Assembly (NCBI RefSeq): GCF_000003815.2
Contig: NW_023365750.1
Location: 248,479-312,478, forward strand
DNA from: Branchiostoma floridae
Lineage: Eukaryota > Chordata > Leptocardii > Amphioxiformes > Branchiostomatidae
Direction: 5' to 3'
DNA length: 64,000 nucleotides
Below are positions 12,268-20,932 of this stretch, in pieces. A program made the position numbers and the translations under genes. Each line of letters begins with the position of its first letter. The stretch's first letter is position 1. Below the pieces are notes generated by a model. That model worked only from the letters and a program-made list of their open reading frames with translations. It was not told the origin of the DNA and did not search any database.

Positions 12268-15200
12268 GTGTGTATGTGTGTGTGCTTGTCTGTGAGTGTG
12301 TGTCTCTCTGAAAATTGCCGGCGATCCCTAAAAATCGCAAGATGATCGCGAGAACACCGGACGTCTTACTAACGAAAATGTCATTAAGAGCTCGTAAACT
12401 AGTCTTCCGATCGAATCGCGCCTAATGTGAGGCGCTTATAATGCAGACAGTAAGTAGTGTACGTTTGCACCCCTATAGGTAATTTTTAACTACGGGGCCG
12501 ATTTTGTTTTGTATAGGAGAGAATAACTGCAAAATGTGTTGACAGATTTTTCGACAGAATGCTAGTATATAGATATCCCAAGGGATGACGCCCATGTTAA
12601 GAAATCAACTATAAATGTAAATCAAGAGATAATTTGCATAATTAATGCTGAAAGTTTATTTGAAATTGAATTTGCGAGAAATGTCTGCGAAAGCTAGATT
12701 TATACCATACACTGGCAGGAAAAGGTATCCAAAGTAAAGATCGCTAATTTGTCTTTTTGAAATTTTAGATATTGTGAAGATGTTCACAGAACTTTATGTT
12801 ATGATTTCAGCCGGACAGTGTCCGACGTTGACGGCCCCAACTAACGGGATGCTGACCCCTACCGGAATGACGTCTTACCAGGACACGGTTACGTTCTCCT
12901 GTAACGCGGGATACGTGCTGAACGGAGCCTCCACTACGACATGCCAGATTGATCTAGAATGGAGTGATGCTGTTCCAACATGCCAACGTAAGAAAAATAC
13001 CACTAAACAAGAGTTTTTAGAAGTCATACCTCGTTAATGTATTCATCGTATTTCTTGTTTAATCAGAGCCGGATTAAAAAACAAATGATTAGAAGAATGA
13101 AAACGTGTGTCATTCTAATATTCAAAAGTTCCAACATGCACACGTAAGATGTATTTCATAATGATAGATGCTAGAAAATTCTTGAAAATGTATTTTCATA
13201 CATGCAGTGTGTTAAAAGATGATAAAAGATACGTTTGACATTTGAATGTTCAAGCTTTGACATTTACTAGTGGAAGTCGCTCCACGTAGTTTTAGTTAAT
13301 AAATACCTGAACATTACCCTTTCACAATTTCAGGTAGACCATGCCCGGTGTTGACGGCCCCAACTAACGGAGCGAGGACACCCCCAACAGGATTCGAAAT
13401 ATCCATCGAATTGTAGTTTACACTTAGTCACTAGATAGGAAAGGCAGTGTATCGAAATCAACTAGTTGCATGACCTATTAGTATTCAAAACATACAAAAT
13501 GAATATAAATCAAAACGTTATTGACCATTTCAGCCAGACCATGTCCGGGTTTGACGGCCCCAACTAACGGAGCGCTGAGTTCTCCTGGTCCATACGCCTA
13601 TCCAAACCAGGTTGCAGTCATCTGTAATTCTGGATACGTACTGAACGGAGTCTCCCCTGTGACGTGTCAAGCTGACGGAACATGGAGCAATCCTGTTGGA
13701 ACATGCAGACGTAAGTAAAATTTTTAATCATCCATATGTGCAATGCTACGTAATTTGTACCCCCAAACATAGATATGGCAATTAAGTCAAACTAACGTTA
13801 AAAGAGCAACCCGTCTTGTCGGCCCCAACTAACGGAGCACGAACGCCCCCTACCGGTTCAAACCTCTTCCAGAACACGATCACGTTCACTTGTAACGCGG
13901 GATATCAACTCACCGGAGCCTCTACTCTAACGTGCCAAGCTGACGGAACATGGAACAACCTTGTTCCAATTTGCACGCGTAAGACAGCTTGCACTAAATA
14001 GATTATACATGGCCTACTTCTAAACTTTATCATACAAACATTGATCACATAGATTTTAGTGATATTTGTTGTAAAAGATGTATCTTAAGACATTTAAGGT
14101 TGATAATCCAAGATGGCGGATAGCTAAAGTACAGATGGCGTCGGCTTTTGACAACAGAAGTCTTATAGCACTTGAATATTAAGAAACCTTTATTGTTAAC
14201 TTTTGGTGTGAAATGTTTAGGTTTTATACGAATTCCCCGTTTTAGCCAAAAAAATCAATTTATTACGTCATAATTACGTCATATTACGTCATAATGATGT
14301 GAAAATATTATGAATTATAAAGCTCGACGAGCATAACACCACTGTCACTTTGGTGATCGTACAGTAAGCCGTTTTGGAATTACGAAGGGGCCAAATGAGC
14401 ACCCCCCCACCCCACCCCAGGCCAGGGAATGCCAAAAATGCCCAGTCTGGATAGGGCTACTTACTTACTTAAGGATAACTTTATTAGAAGAAAAGTAGGC
14501 TTCGTGTTTTAAGATTCAAAATTCGCCATACATGTTGTTCCATAGATCAGTAGTATCCAGGGCCTATCAAGTTCTTCATCAAGTCTATTTTACCATTTCA
14601 GCCAGGCAATGTAATGCATTGACGGCCCCAACCAACGGAGCGCTGAGTCCTCTCGCACCGCACAACTACCCTGTCACGGTTACGTTCACCTGTAACACGG
14701 GATACGTACGGAACGGCGCTCAAACTACGACGTGCCAAGCTGACGGATCATGGAGCAACCCTACTCCAACATGCATACGTAAGGCTAATCGCAAATTGAT
14801 ATCTACTACCAATTTCCACAGTTTTGTTGTATGTAGGCAATCTTTATAAGTATCAGGAAGACATGGCATGGCCTGTGTATCTTCTGTACAGAAAGATATC
14901 TCCGTATACGTAGTAAATGGTCATTGGCCATTTCAGCCGGACACTGTTCGACCTTGACGGCCCCAACTAACGGAGCGCTGAGTCCTCTCGGAGCGACGTC
15001 CCTCGGGAATACAGTCACGTTCACCTGTAACTCGGGATACCTACTGTACGGCGCAACTACATCGACGTGCCAAGCTGGGGGAACATGGAGTAATCCTGTT
15101 CCAACATGCACACGTAAGGCGACTTTTGAGTTGATATATACTGCGAATAAGTTGCTTCTAATTTAGTATACGTTGGATACACACATCGGATGCGTTTCAA

Positions 15201-18200
15201 GATATTATAATTTTGATTAGATTATAGAATAAATACATATTCCTTTATACACAACATGATAGGCGTAAATTTTAAGGCTTCTTTTTTTATCTTCAATACA
15301 GCTTTCTCCGAAATAAGACGTATTTATCCATTTCAGCATACATTTACCAGATAGTTAAGAGGGTATTGGTATTAGAAGTAAATTGTTTGACCGTTCTGTA
15401 TTCAAAACATGACAGGCATAGATTAAATGAGTCGATTTGTAAACAGCTTTATTACTCATTGGGTAGCTACTGACTGGCAAGATACACCAGATTATTATTA
15501 GCAGTAGTACGTAGAGAGACGTGTCTGTAACAGGTTATCGACTATTTGAGTGAGACCGTGCGAGGTAAGTAACGGGGCGCTCAGTCCCCCTGGACCATAC
15601 GCCTATCCGAACATTGCCTTTGCAGTTAATAATAACTTTATTTAGAAGAAATATAAAGGTGGCCTGTTCCACCGTATCCAAATCCCATAAGGTTCTTCAT
15701 CAAGTCTATTTAATTATTACAGCCAGACAATGTAACGCGCTGGCGGCCCCAACTAACGGAGCGCTGAGTCCTGCCGCACCACACAACTACCCTGTCACGG
15801 TTACGTTCACCTGTTACACGGGGTACGTACGGATCGGCGCTGCAAATACGACGTGCCAAACTGACGGATCATGGAACAACCCAGTTCCAACATGCACACG
15901 TACACGTAAGACGACCTGCAAGTTGATATTTACTAGCAATGTCAGTCGAATTGTAGCATGTAAAAAGTAAGAATATAGTATCAGACAGAAACTACATTTG
16001 ACCTTTCCTTCATGAACCAAACTATTACTGATAATTATGGATCAAAAGGCGACATTGTATTGCAAATTATCAGTATAAAGCAAGGAGCTTATATATTGCA
16101 ATAAAAAGTTCTTGAACTTTCAGCCGGGCAATGTTCGGTGTTGTCGGCCCCAACTAACGGAGCACGGACGCCCCCTACCGGAGCAACCTTCCTCGGGAAT
16201 GCAGTAACGTTCACCTGTAACACCGGATACGTACTGAACGGCGCGACAACTGCAACATGCCAGGCTGGCGGAACATGGAGTAATCCCGTACCAACATGCA
16301 TACGTAAGGCAATTCCAACGTCCATTGATCTTAGTATGTGTAAAATTCACACATAGGATGAGTTTCAAATTGACATGTAAATGGTAGACACTTTTGTTAC
16401 TTTTCTTTATTCAAAAAGTGATAGGTAAGATTATATTGGAAGGTGTAGTTTTGTTATTCTTGTCTGTTTGCATAGGTCGCTGAGATAAAATGTTTACATT
16501 TGTTACGGTGCAAGGAAGTTTTGGACCTTATAGTATGATGAAGAGAGAAAAATGTAGTTTATCGGACGTATATTCTTTTGCATTTTTTTACAGAAATATC
16601 TCTCCGTAATAAAACTTTGTTTGTCATTCCAGTCAGACAATGTCCAAAGCTGACTGCTCCAGCTAACGGAGCACTGAGTCCTCCCGGACCATACTCCTAC
16701 CCGAACCAGGTAACAGTTAGCTGTAACCCGGGATACCAACTGAACGGAGCCTCTGCTGTAACGTGCCAAGCCGACGGAACATGGAGCAACCCTGTTGGAA
16801 CATGTACACGTAAGACGACCTGATAGTTCGTGTATACATAAATAGCTATGTCCAGAGAATTGTAGCTTAAAGATATTCACCAGATAGCGAACAGAGTATT
16901 TGAAGAAATAACTGTTCTGCATTTAAAACATGGTAAGCAGGCATATTTTTAAAGTTTTGTCGTTTTGTACTACATTACAGAGATAGAGATGCCTATAATG
17001 AGTTATTGACTATTTCAGCGATACATTGCCCGTCGTTGACAGCCCCGGCGAACGGAGGTCTGAGTCAACCTGGACCTTACTACTACCCGAACCAGGTTAC
17101 AGTCAGCTGTAACTCTGGATACAAACTGAGCGGAGTCTCTTATGTAAAGTGTCAAGCTGATGGAACATGGAACAACCCTGTTGGAACATGCACAGGTAAG
17201 ACATCTCGTAAGTTCATACAGTTCTGTACATGCTACTTTTTCTTCCGTAAATGGTATCATCAGGTTGGGAGATCAATTTAAAAAACAATTTAACAGTCTT
17301 CTTTGTCAGTAAGTGTTTTGATTACCATCTGTCGCCTTTATCGTTACAAATGAAACAAATAGTATCGGTGCTATGCTAAGTATGGATTGACTCAATATTT
17401 TCTATATGATTATATGATTATAAAAAAAATGGAAATTCATTTTCACTGAACAGAGATGGTGGATGTTATAAGATTACTGGCACGTTTGGCCAATTGGTGA
17501 CGCCACACATCCACAAGATCACGTGTTGATCATGATAAAGATTACGTGTTTGTAGCTTCCACGAATTTACATTCTGAAGTGATTCGTCATCAGTAGTGGT
17601 CGTTGAAAATTTGATTCGTGAAAACATTTAAACACGTTATCTTGTAAATGCATGGCGTCAGCAATTGGTCAAACGTGTCAGGAATCTTATAACACCCACC
17701 GCCTCTTTTCAGTGGTGATTTAAGAACCATTGTCTTCTGAACATGTTGAAAATAGAAAGTTGATAGGTATTATGCCCATTAACTCACTAAGTCTTTTTGT
17801 TTTGTTTTATAGAAAGGCCCATTTTTGGAGTGGGAGTCGTGGTGGGTGCCGCAGTCGGCAGTCTTGTCGGTGGATTGCTGCTCGTGGGCGCTGTTACACT
17901 ACTAATTCTGCGCTGCCGGTCATCGAAGAAAAAAGAACACGACATAGGTAAAGTACAAGTACACCAAAAAGCAGTTCCTCAGGCAACTGGATATGATTTT
18001 GGAAACGGTTAGACGTTTCAAACAACATTCTTAGTTTTCCACCAGTGACAGTGTCTTTTGGCGTATCTTATTACCCGAATGTCCAATGTTTATCGCCGTA
18101 AAGAACATATAACGGGTTTATGCAAAATTATTACATGTATATTCAATCGTCCACTAAAAAGTTCTGGAATGCCAAATTATCTTCTCATTAGTTGTTTTAC

Positions 18201-18686
18201 TTTACATTCAAGACAATGTGATAAGAGATTGTAAATTATAGTTCATGTGTGTTGGTTGTTATTTTATTTTTTTAATTCACAAAATTATTAGAAAACTAGT
18301 TAACAGCTAGTAGTTCTGTCAGAAATAACAGATTAGCATTTAATTTGCTTCATATTCATAAATCTATCATAAGAACGTCTAAATTCAGTTGCTGGACAAC
18401 TAAGGCTTCACTCTTCTGCACTGTTGCAGCGGAGGCAGTTTACGAAGACGTCCGCAAACCAGGAAGGGCGGTGTCTCAGCGATCGGGAACCGGAAGTGAC
18501 GTTTACTCCTATCCCATGGCACCTTTGCCCGTGCCTCCACTTCCGGTCCAACCTAGCGGCCATTACCAGGAGCTGAGACCAGCGGTGTACCAGAGTCTAC
18601 AAAGGCACCAGCGTACAACACCCCAACCCCAGAACTCCACCGGAGATAGAAGCGCGTTCACTATCTCTCATGATTTTTCGACGTAG
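3264..18686 (+). CDS. Gene A: sushi/vWA transmembrane receptor, 5' end outside window, probably partly decayed
   Basis: The exon chain is 10 sushi exons, one vWA exon, 10 further intact sushi exons (two more are broken), a TM exon and a cytoplasmic exon. No signal-peptide exon and no EGF exon were found. Sushi (CCP) domains are about 60-residue extracellular modules with four Cys and one Trp, known from complement regulators and adhesion receptors. vWA domains bind ligands through a metal site (MIDAS). Compared with genes B-D the vWA sits in the middle of the sushi run, its MIDAS Asp is Glu, and its 3' end has a one-base insertion that shifts the expected splice phase. Two sushi exons are truncated or lack an acceptor. 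The gene may make a shortened or alternatively spliced protein, or be on the way to a pseudogene. The 5' boundary is unknown. Confidence 0.75.
3875..4054 (+). CDS. Gene A exon, sushi 2
   Basis: 180 nt. [19 protein letters not shown], then [20 protein letters not shown] and VPTC. All four Cys and the Trp are present. A decayed copy of a sushi 3' end with its donor lies in the next intron at 4148-4168. Confidence 0.9.
4387..4566 (+). CDS. Gene A exon, sushi 3
   Basis: 180 nt after a TTTAG acceptor. [19 protein letters not shown], then [21 protein letters not shown] and IPTC. Confidence 0.9.
4760..4939 (+). CDS. Gene A exon, sushi 4
   Basis: 180 nt. [19 protein letters not shown], then SFTCNAGYILNG, LTCRADGSW and VPTC. 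Confidence 0.9.
5146..5325 (+). CDS. Gene A exon, sushi 5
   Basis: 180 nt. RQCPLLGAPLNGARSPTG, then [12 protein letters not shown] and [16 protein letters not shown], with a longer loop than usual between Trp and the last Cys. A CA microsatellite follows in the intron (5377-5420). Confidence 0.9.
5377..5420. repeat. CA microsatellite
   Basis: Run of CA dinucleotides, slightly interrupted by CAAA, in the intron after gene A sushi 5. Confidence 0.9.
5716..5898 (+). CDS. Gene A exon, sushi 6
   Basis: 183 nt, one codon longer than most: [20 protein letters not shown], with an inserted Thr after the first Cys. Then TFSCNSGYVLSG and TCQADGTW. It ends CSS instead of CT because the donor is preceded by TCAA. 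Confidence 0.9.
6086..6273. mobile_element. Small inverted-repeat (MITE-like) element
   Basis: The left arm at about 6086-6112 (GGCTAACGTCACATTTCCG...) is a near reverse complement of the right arm at about 6249-6273. It is noncoding and lies in a gene A intron. A related sequence occurs at about 10779-11065. No clear target duplication was seen. Confidence 0.5.
6395..6574 (+). CDS. Gene A exon, sushi 7
   Basis: 180 nt. [19 protein letters not shown], then [20 protein letters not shown] and VPTC. Confidence 0.9.
6575..7283. other. Gene A intron, no gene seen
   Basis: It holds loosely repeated words such as TTATACAAGACTGTTAT (about 6660-6830) and an AT-rich stretch ending in AAATAAACAAATG near 6930, which may be an old retroelement tail. 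No exon-like sequence was found. Confidence 0.4.
7284..7460 (+). CDS. Gene A exon, sushi 8
   Basis: 177 nt after a GCAG acceptor. RPCPGFTVPTNGAVSLLGPY, then [20 protein letters not shown] and VPTC. It belongs to the PGPY/AYP loop subtype also seen at 13534 and 34387. Confidence 0.9.
7461..8124. other. Gene A intron, no gene seen
   Basis: About 660 bp that is locally richer in CG words than its neighbours (around 7620-8040). The ORFs in it have no recognisable domain and no paralogous support in genes B-D. Confidence 0.4.
8125..8304 (+). CDS. Gene A exon, sushi 9
   Basis: 180 nt. [19 protein letters not shown], then [27 protein letters not shown]. The donor follows ACAG. Confidence 0.9.
8711..9195. 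repeat. 30-bp minisatellite with a Thr/Ser-rich reading frame
   Basis: Imperfect tandem units of about 30 bp (core CAACAGGCTCAACTACAAGT) run for about 480 bp in the intron between sushi 9 and sushi 10. One plus frame reads repeated TGSTTSPND and TCSTTSPNG, a 10-residue Thr/Ser/Pro pattern like mucin stalks. It is broken by stops, and no clear splice sites bound it. Confidence 0.75.
9241..9438 (+). CDS. Gene A exon, sushi 10 fused to the IPPPL linker
   Basis: 198 nt, longer than every other sushi exon. [18 protein letters not shown], then TFTCDQGYRLVG, ACQANGMW and VPVC are followed by RFTIPPPL in the same exon. In genes B-D the IPPPLG motif is a separate tiny exon before the vWA exon. Here it is joined directly to a sushi domain, again just before the vWA exon. 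Confidence 0.88.
9875..10445 (+). CDS. Gene A exon, von Willebrand factor A domain (splice phase disturbed)
   Basis: It starts STCPYAVDLVFLVESSES. The metal-site motif DxSxS of B-D reads ESSES here, so the first MIDAS Asp is Glu. FTGRGLDHV and VVLTDGNS carry the Thr and Asp expected for the other metal-contact loops. The terminal Cys of the B-D domain (SICNG) is lost: one extra base near 10424 changes the frame, and the conserved donor after CAACG would leave phase 2 instead of 1, giving a stop in the next exon. A phase-1 donor within ACTATAA|GTACAG (exon end about 10423) would rescue the frame and drop the last residues. Sequon NENYT is conserved with B-D. Confidence 0.85.
10446..11103. mobile_element. 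Intron with inverted-repeat element; EGF exon absent
   Basis: From about 10779 to 11065 the sequence folds back: GACACCAAACTA-type words near 10850 are matched in reverse near 11010-11060. A copy of the GGCTAACGTCACATTT arm seen at 6086 sits near 10951. The EGF exon that follows the vWA in genes B-D was looked for here and not found. Confidence 0.5.
11104..11280 (+). CDS. Gene A exon, sushi 11
   Basis: 177 nt. IRCPALTAPSNGILSPTG, then TVTCNKGYNPIG, LTCLLNGDW and VPTCN. The GYN.xGQTSLTCL signature matches the first sushi after the vWA/EGF in B, C and D, so the post-vWA order is conserved apart from the missing EGF exon. Confidence 0.9.
11461..11723. mobile_element. Inverted-repeat (MITE-like) element
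   Basis: TCATACGCATCTCAATCG (about 11535) is matched by CGATTGAGATGCGTATGA (about 11624). The outer words TATATCAAGTCCGT (about 11468) and ACGGACTTGATA (about 11703) pair as well. No coding potential. Related words occur in the 3' flanks of genes B and C near 41040 and 56580. Confidence 0.6.
11942..12118 (+). CDS. Gene A exon, sushi 12
   Basis: 177 nt. VQCPPLTAPTNGGLTPTG, then TFSCNTGYGLSG, RCQANGAWSDPIPKC. Confidence 0.9.
12190..12300. repeat. TG microsatellite
   Basis: About 100 bp of mostly pure TG dinucleotides in a gene A intron. The antisense ORF full of THTHTH is an artefact of this repeat. Confidence 0.95.
12811..12987 (+). CDS. Gene A exon, sushi 13
   Basis: 177 nt. GQCPTLTAPTNGMLTPTG, then TFSCNAGYVLNG, TCQIDLEWSDAVPTC. 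DLEW replaces the usual DGTW. A relic sushi 3' end with donor lies downstream at 13128-13151. Confidence 0.9.
13334..13416 (+). pseudogene. Gene A truncated sushi exon with intact acceptor and in-frame stop
   Basis: A strong acceptor (TTTCAG) opens [19 protein letters not shown], but after GFEISIEL the frame stops at TAG 13414-13416. The rest of the domain and the donor are gone. Sequence after the break resembles the intron that follows B's sushi 9, so a deletion removed the 3' half of the exon and part of the intron. If spliced in, it would truncate the protein. Confidence 0.8.
13534..13710 (+). CDS. Gene A exon, sushi 14
   Basis: 177 nt. [20 protein letters not shown], then [20 protein letters not shown] and VGTC. 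Counterpart of B's sushi 10 at 34387. Confidence 0.9.
13810..13978 (+). pseudogene. Gene A sushi exon lacking its acceptor and first Cys
   Basis: The body reads [41 protein letters not shown] and a good donor, but the first Cys and the pyrimidine tract/AG are missing. Compared with the intact B exon at 34786, about 124 bp (B 34669-34792) are deleted, joining intron directly to the middle of the first codons. It is probably skipped, which keeps the frame because the exon is phase 1-1. Confidence 0.75.
13979..14601. repeat. Intron with a dispersed 300-350-bp noncoding element
   Basis: 14100-14415 resembles, in reverse orientation, 22210-22560 (gene B intron 1) and 43155-43465 (gene C intron 1). 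All share the words TTTATTGTTAACTTTT, TTACGTCATATT, TTTGGTGAT and a poly-C/poly-G end. Its function is unknown; it is probably a MITE family. Confidence 0.6.
14602..14778 (+). CDS. Gene A exon, sushi 15
   Basis: 177 nt. [20 protein letters not shown], then [27 protein letters not shown]. It belongs to the APHNYPVTV subtype shared with 35345, 50031, 50788 and 52618. Confidence 0.92.
14937..15113 (+). CDS. Gene A exon, sushi 16
   Basis: 177 nt. [18 protein letters not shown], then TFTCNSGYLLYG, TCQAGGTW and VPTC. The LYGATTSTCQAGG signature pairs it with gene C's exon at 50355. Gene B has no counterpart. Confidence 0.92.
15565..15617 (+). pseudogene. Sushi exon relic in gene A intron
   Basis: Recognisable as [14 protein letters not shown]-like codons, with no Cys and no splice context. 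Equivalent relics lie at the same place in gene B (about 35146) and gene C (about 50580, 51015, 52414). Confidence 0.65.
15723..15905 (+). CDS. Gene A exon, sushi 17, with tandem donors
   Basis: [20 protein letters not shown], then [27 protein letters not shown]. Two donors six bases apart (exon end 15899 before GTACAC, or 15905 before GTAAGA) both keep phase 1, adding or omitting two residues. The distal GTAAGA is the stronger match. Confidence 0.9.
16124..16303 (+). CDS. Gene A exon, sushi 18
   Basis: 180 nt. [19 protein letters not shown], then [20 protein letters not shown] and VPTC. Counterpart of B 35734. Confidence 0.92.
16633..16809 (+). CDS. Gene A exon, sushi 19
   Basis: 177 nt. 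[20 protein letters not shown], then [20 protein letters not shown] and VGTC. Related to B 36242. Confidence 0.92.
17019..17195 (+). CDS. Gene A exon, sushi 20 (last before the membrane)
   Basis: 177 nt. IHCPSLTAPANGGLSQPGPY, then [27 protein letters not shown]. It splices directly to the TM exon. The EGF exon present here in genes B and C is absent. Confidence 0.92.
17458..17700. mobile_element. Inverted-repeat element upstream of the TM exon
   Basis: The left arm 17458-17527 and right arm 17631-17700 are near reverse complements of about 70 nt each (shared core CAATTG, CACGTTT, ACAAGAT). Genes B and C keep mainly the right arm (about 38577-38640 and 54118-54200), so the element predates the duplication and was trimmed there. 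No coding capacity. Confidence 0.7.
17813..17947 (+). CDS. Gene A exon, transmembrane segment
   Basis: Reads [18 protein letters not shown] and continues [15 protein letters not shown], then a basic stop-transfer RCRSSKKKEHD. The helix is rich in small-xxx-small spacing (GVVVG, GSLVG), a pattern that promotes helix packing in known receptors. Two phase-1 donors are possible: after ATAG at 17947 (GTAAAG) or after AACG at 18007 (GTTAGA). The longer form adds VQVHQKAVPQATGYDFGN, which is conserved in gene C. Confidence 0.9.
18430..18686 (+). CDS. Gene A exon, cytoplasmic tail and stop
   Basis: 85 residues from AEAVYEDV to SHDFST, stop TAG at 18684-18686. Tyr motifs are YEDV, YSYP (YxxP), YQEL and YQSL, the last two separated by four residues. 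Pro-rich LPVPPLPVQP could be an SH3 ligand. It carries a short insertion (NSTGDRSAF) relative to B and C. The motifs suggest tyrosine phosphorylation and SH2 docking; this is inference. Confidence 0.92.
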
Positions 18687-19344
18687 TTGCTTTAAAATAT
18701 CATTTTATTGTATTTTATTGGAGTCTTTGGCCGCAGGAGGGTGTCTTGTCTGTCCACATTAACTTCCAATACATAAACCTGCACATTTTTTTAATGTATT
18801 CAAGGTTAGACTTGAAACACAACATCAATCGTAAATATGCCTGAAGGCATTTTCCAAGAATGTAACATCTGACACAAATAAGGTGGTGTCATCGGCTACT
18901 TATGAGATTTGAACTTCAACAATTTCATAATAATTGCATTTAACTTTTATTTTAGCTGCACATATAATGTACATTCCTAATATCCACAGCCATAACTTCA
19001 ACTGTTAAGATAAAAGAAATGCAGATACAAGGCATCCTTAACGGATACCTACCTTAAAGTTTATAACTATTAAGAGGGAGGGATTTAGACACCCAGCCTT
19101 GATTGATGATATTACTGCTAAAAGCCATTTTACATGATTTGCTCGGCATATATAAAATACAGGGCGAAAGGTTTTGGGTTTCTATGTAGTCAATAACGTT
19201 TTTAATCAGGCGCACATTTTGTCGAATAAACCTTTCTTCGATATTGAATGTTTATTTGCAATTTCATACCCGGAGGCTAATTGCAAGTACAGGGAACATA
19301 CATGTGACAATAGATAGCAATAGATATTATTGTAAAAAGAGACT
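18687..19344. other. Gene A 3' UTR/flank, no gene seen
   Basis: AT-rich. Long stretches from about 18740 resemble the flanks of B (about 40300-40900) and C (about 55850-56470). A possible AATAAA lies at 19225-19230, but with no transcript evidence the polyadenylation site is uncertain. Confidence 0.4.
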
Positions 19345-19800
19345 TGGCTACAGATGCATCAAAACCTATAACACATTACCAAACACAATGACATCAAGCA
19401 ACCACTTTGATTTTAAATCAAGGATCAGAGATCTAGCGAACACACGAGACAAAAGGCAACCCTTGAACTTATGGTGGTAACAATTTTAAGTTTTCAGTAT
19501 ATCTAAGTTCGATATTTATGTTTTGTTATTATAATGACTTACTTTTTATTTGATCTGTGTTCATTCAATTAAGTTATAAGTTCTCCTGCTATTCATTTTT
19601 GTAATGTATGATAACTTTGGTTTCTTTATTTTGACCTCTGACCTCTGCTTATCATTTCACGCTAAATTATCTGCATTTGTTGTTAAGTTGTTTTCATTTC
19701 ATGTATTTCATTTATATCTTATTATGTATGTATGACTCCAGGAAGAGTAGTGTCCGACAATGTACACTAATGGAGATCGGAATAAAACAAACAAACAAAC
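19345..19800 (+). mobile_element. 3' end of a CR1-like non-LTR retrotransposon
   Basis: One frame ends CIKTYNTLPNTM, SFKSR-like FDFKSRIRDLA and a stop at 19480, resembling the C-terminus of CR1/L2 reverse transcriptases. The 3' end has the CTCCAGGAAGAGTAGTGTC to GGAATAAAACAAACAAAC tail typical of such elements. The homologous flanks of genes B (near 40930) and C (near 56480) run straight through without it, so it is an insertion specific to the gene A flank. Confidence 0.7.
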
Positions 19801-20808
19801 TGCTTGATAAATGCAGCTTAATCGTGGTCAATCAATTTGTGTAGTACTTTTTCAGTCTTTTTGCATATACAAGGGCACATATGAGTGGGGTTATAAAAGC
19901 GTGTATATGAAGCTTTAGGTACGTTCGGTATTGCACCCATTTCGGCGCATTACGCCATATTTTGCCGTCGCCGCATGCAGCTCGACGCCGCCATTTTGAA
20001 TATCCCACTTAACTTTTCACGTGATTCTGGCAGTGGTGAGTCGTTTTGCAGTAAAAGGCTGCTTGTCTCATATAAGATTTCCCGTACTGACTTTTGAGAA
20101 CAAGAAATTATAACATGCAGATGCTTAGACACCCCTGATTGTAAGGCCCTCATTCAAAAGCGATTATTCTGCGCGTCGCTGTGATATTTGATCAAACCAC
20201 ACAAATTAAAGCGTATAAGATTCGTTGACAGCTCTGTGCAATAGCTCCGTACAATAGCGGTCCTCGCCCTACAGAAATTGTGGACTGCCTAAAGCTATGA
20301 GCGGTCATGTCATTTGTGTAACAAGAAGTGTTAATAGTCTATCGTTGGGGTCTAATTTTAAACTAAAACCTTACATATTCAACATCAAATCTAACTGTTG
20401 TGAGCTGCATTAAGACAAACACCAAAGATTTTGTACGGTATAGGGTTGTTGTGTCTTGAACCGGACAAAAAATTACCCACGTACCATGTGATTGTATCTA
20501 GCCCTGTTTAATGAACGATACGTAACAGCGCCTGCGGATATTCTGAGGCCAAGTAAAATGTATATAATGGATGGCAGCTCTACATATTTGACCCACATGG
20601 TAACAAGATCAACAATTGAAAATAGTGAGTAAGTGTTGGCTGGAATCGGCATACATACATATATATATGAAGCAATGGTGCAAAGGGGGGGAAAGAAAAG
20701 GCAAAAGCAGTGTCAGTGTGCTGTTTAAAGCAATGCGTGCGTTCAACCCTGTATAAAGACAATATACACAAATGCATAATAATTTTCCCGGCAGTCTCTC
20801 AGTGATGT
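19801..20808. other. Intergenic region, no supported gene
   Basis: Homologous in patches to 40940-41930 and 56480-57480. It includes a GC-richer stretch with GCCGTCGCCGC near 19965. Short ORFs here are not conserved as proteins with the B and C flanks. Confidence 0.4.
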
Positions 20809-20839
20809 GTGCGTGTGTCTGTGTGTGTATGTGTGTGTA

Positions 20840-20884
<45 letters not shown>

Positions 20885-20885
20885 T

Positions 20886-20927
<42 letters not shown>

Positions 20928-20932
20928 CGTTC
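20809..20932. repeat. TG microsatellite
   Basis: About 120 bp of TG with TATT/TTTG interruptions. The overlapping ORFs of C/V or T/H repeats are artefacts. Confidence 0.95.

Noticed and set aside
12101-12340. Minus-strand ORF with THTHTH repeats
   Set aside because: Pure translation of a TG microsatellite; no gene context.
16503-16922. 139-codon minus-strand ORF
   Set aside because: Shadow of the sushi exon at 16633-16809. Many sushi exons have open antisense frames because of their codon pattern.
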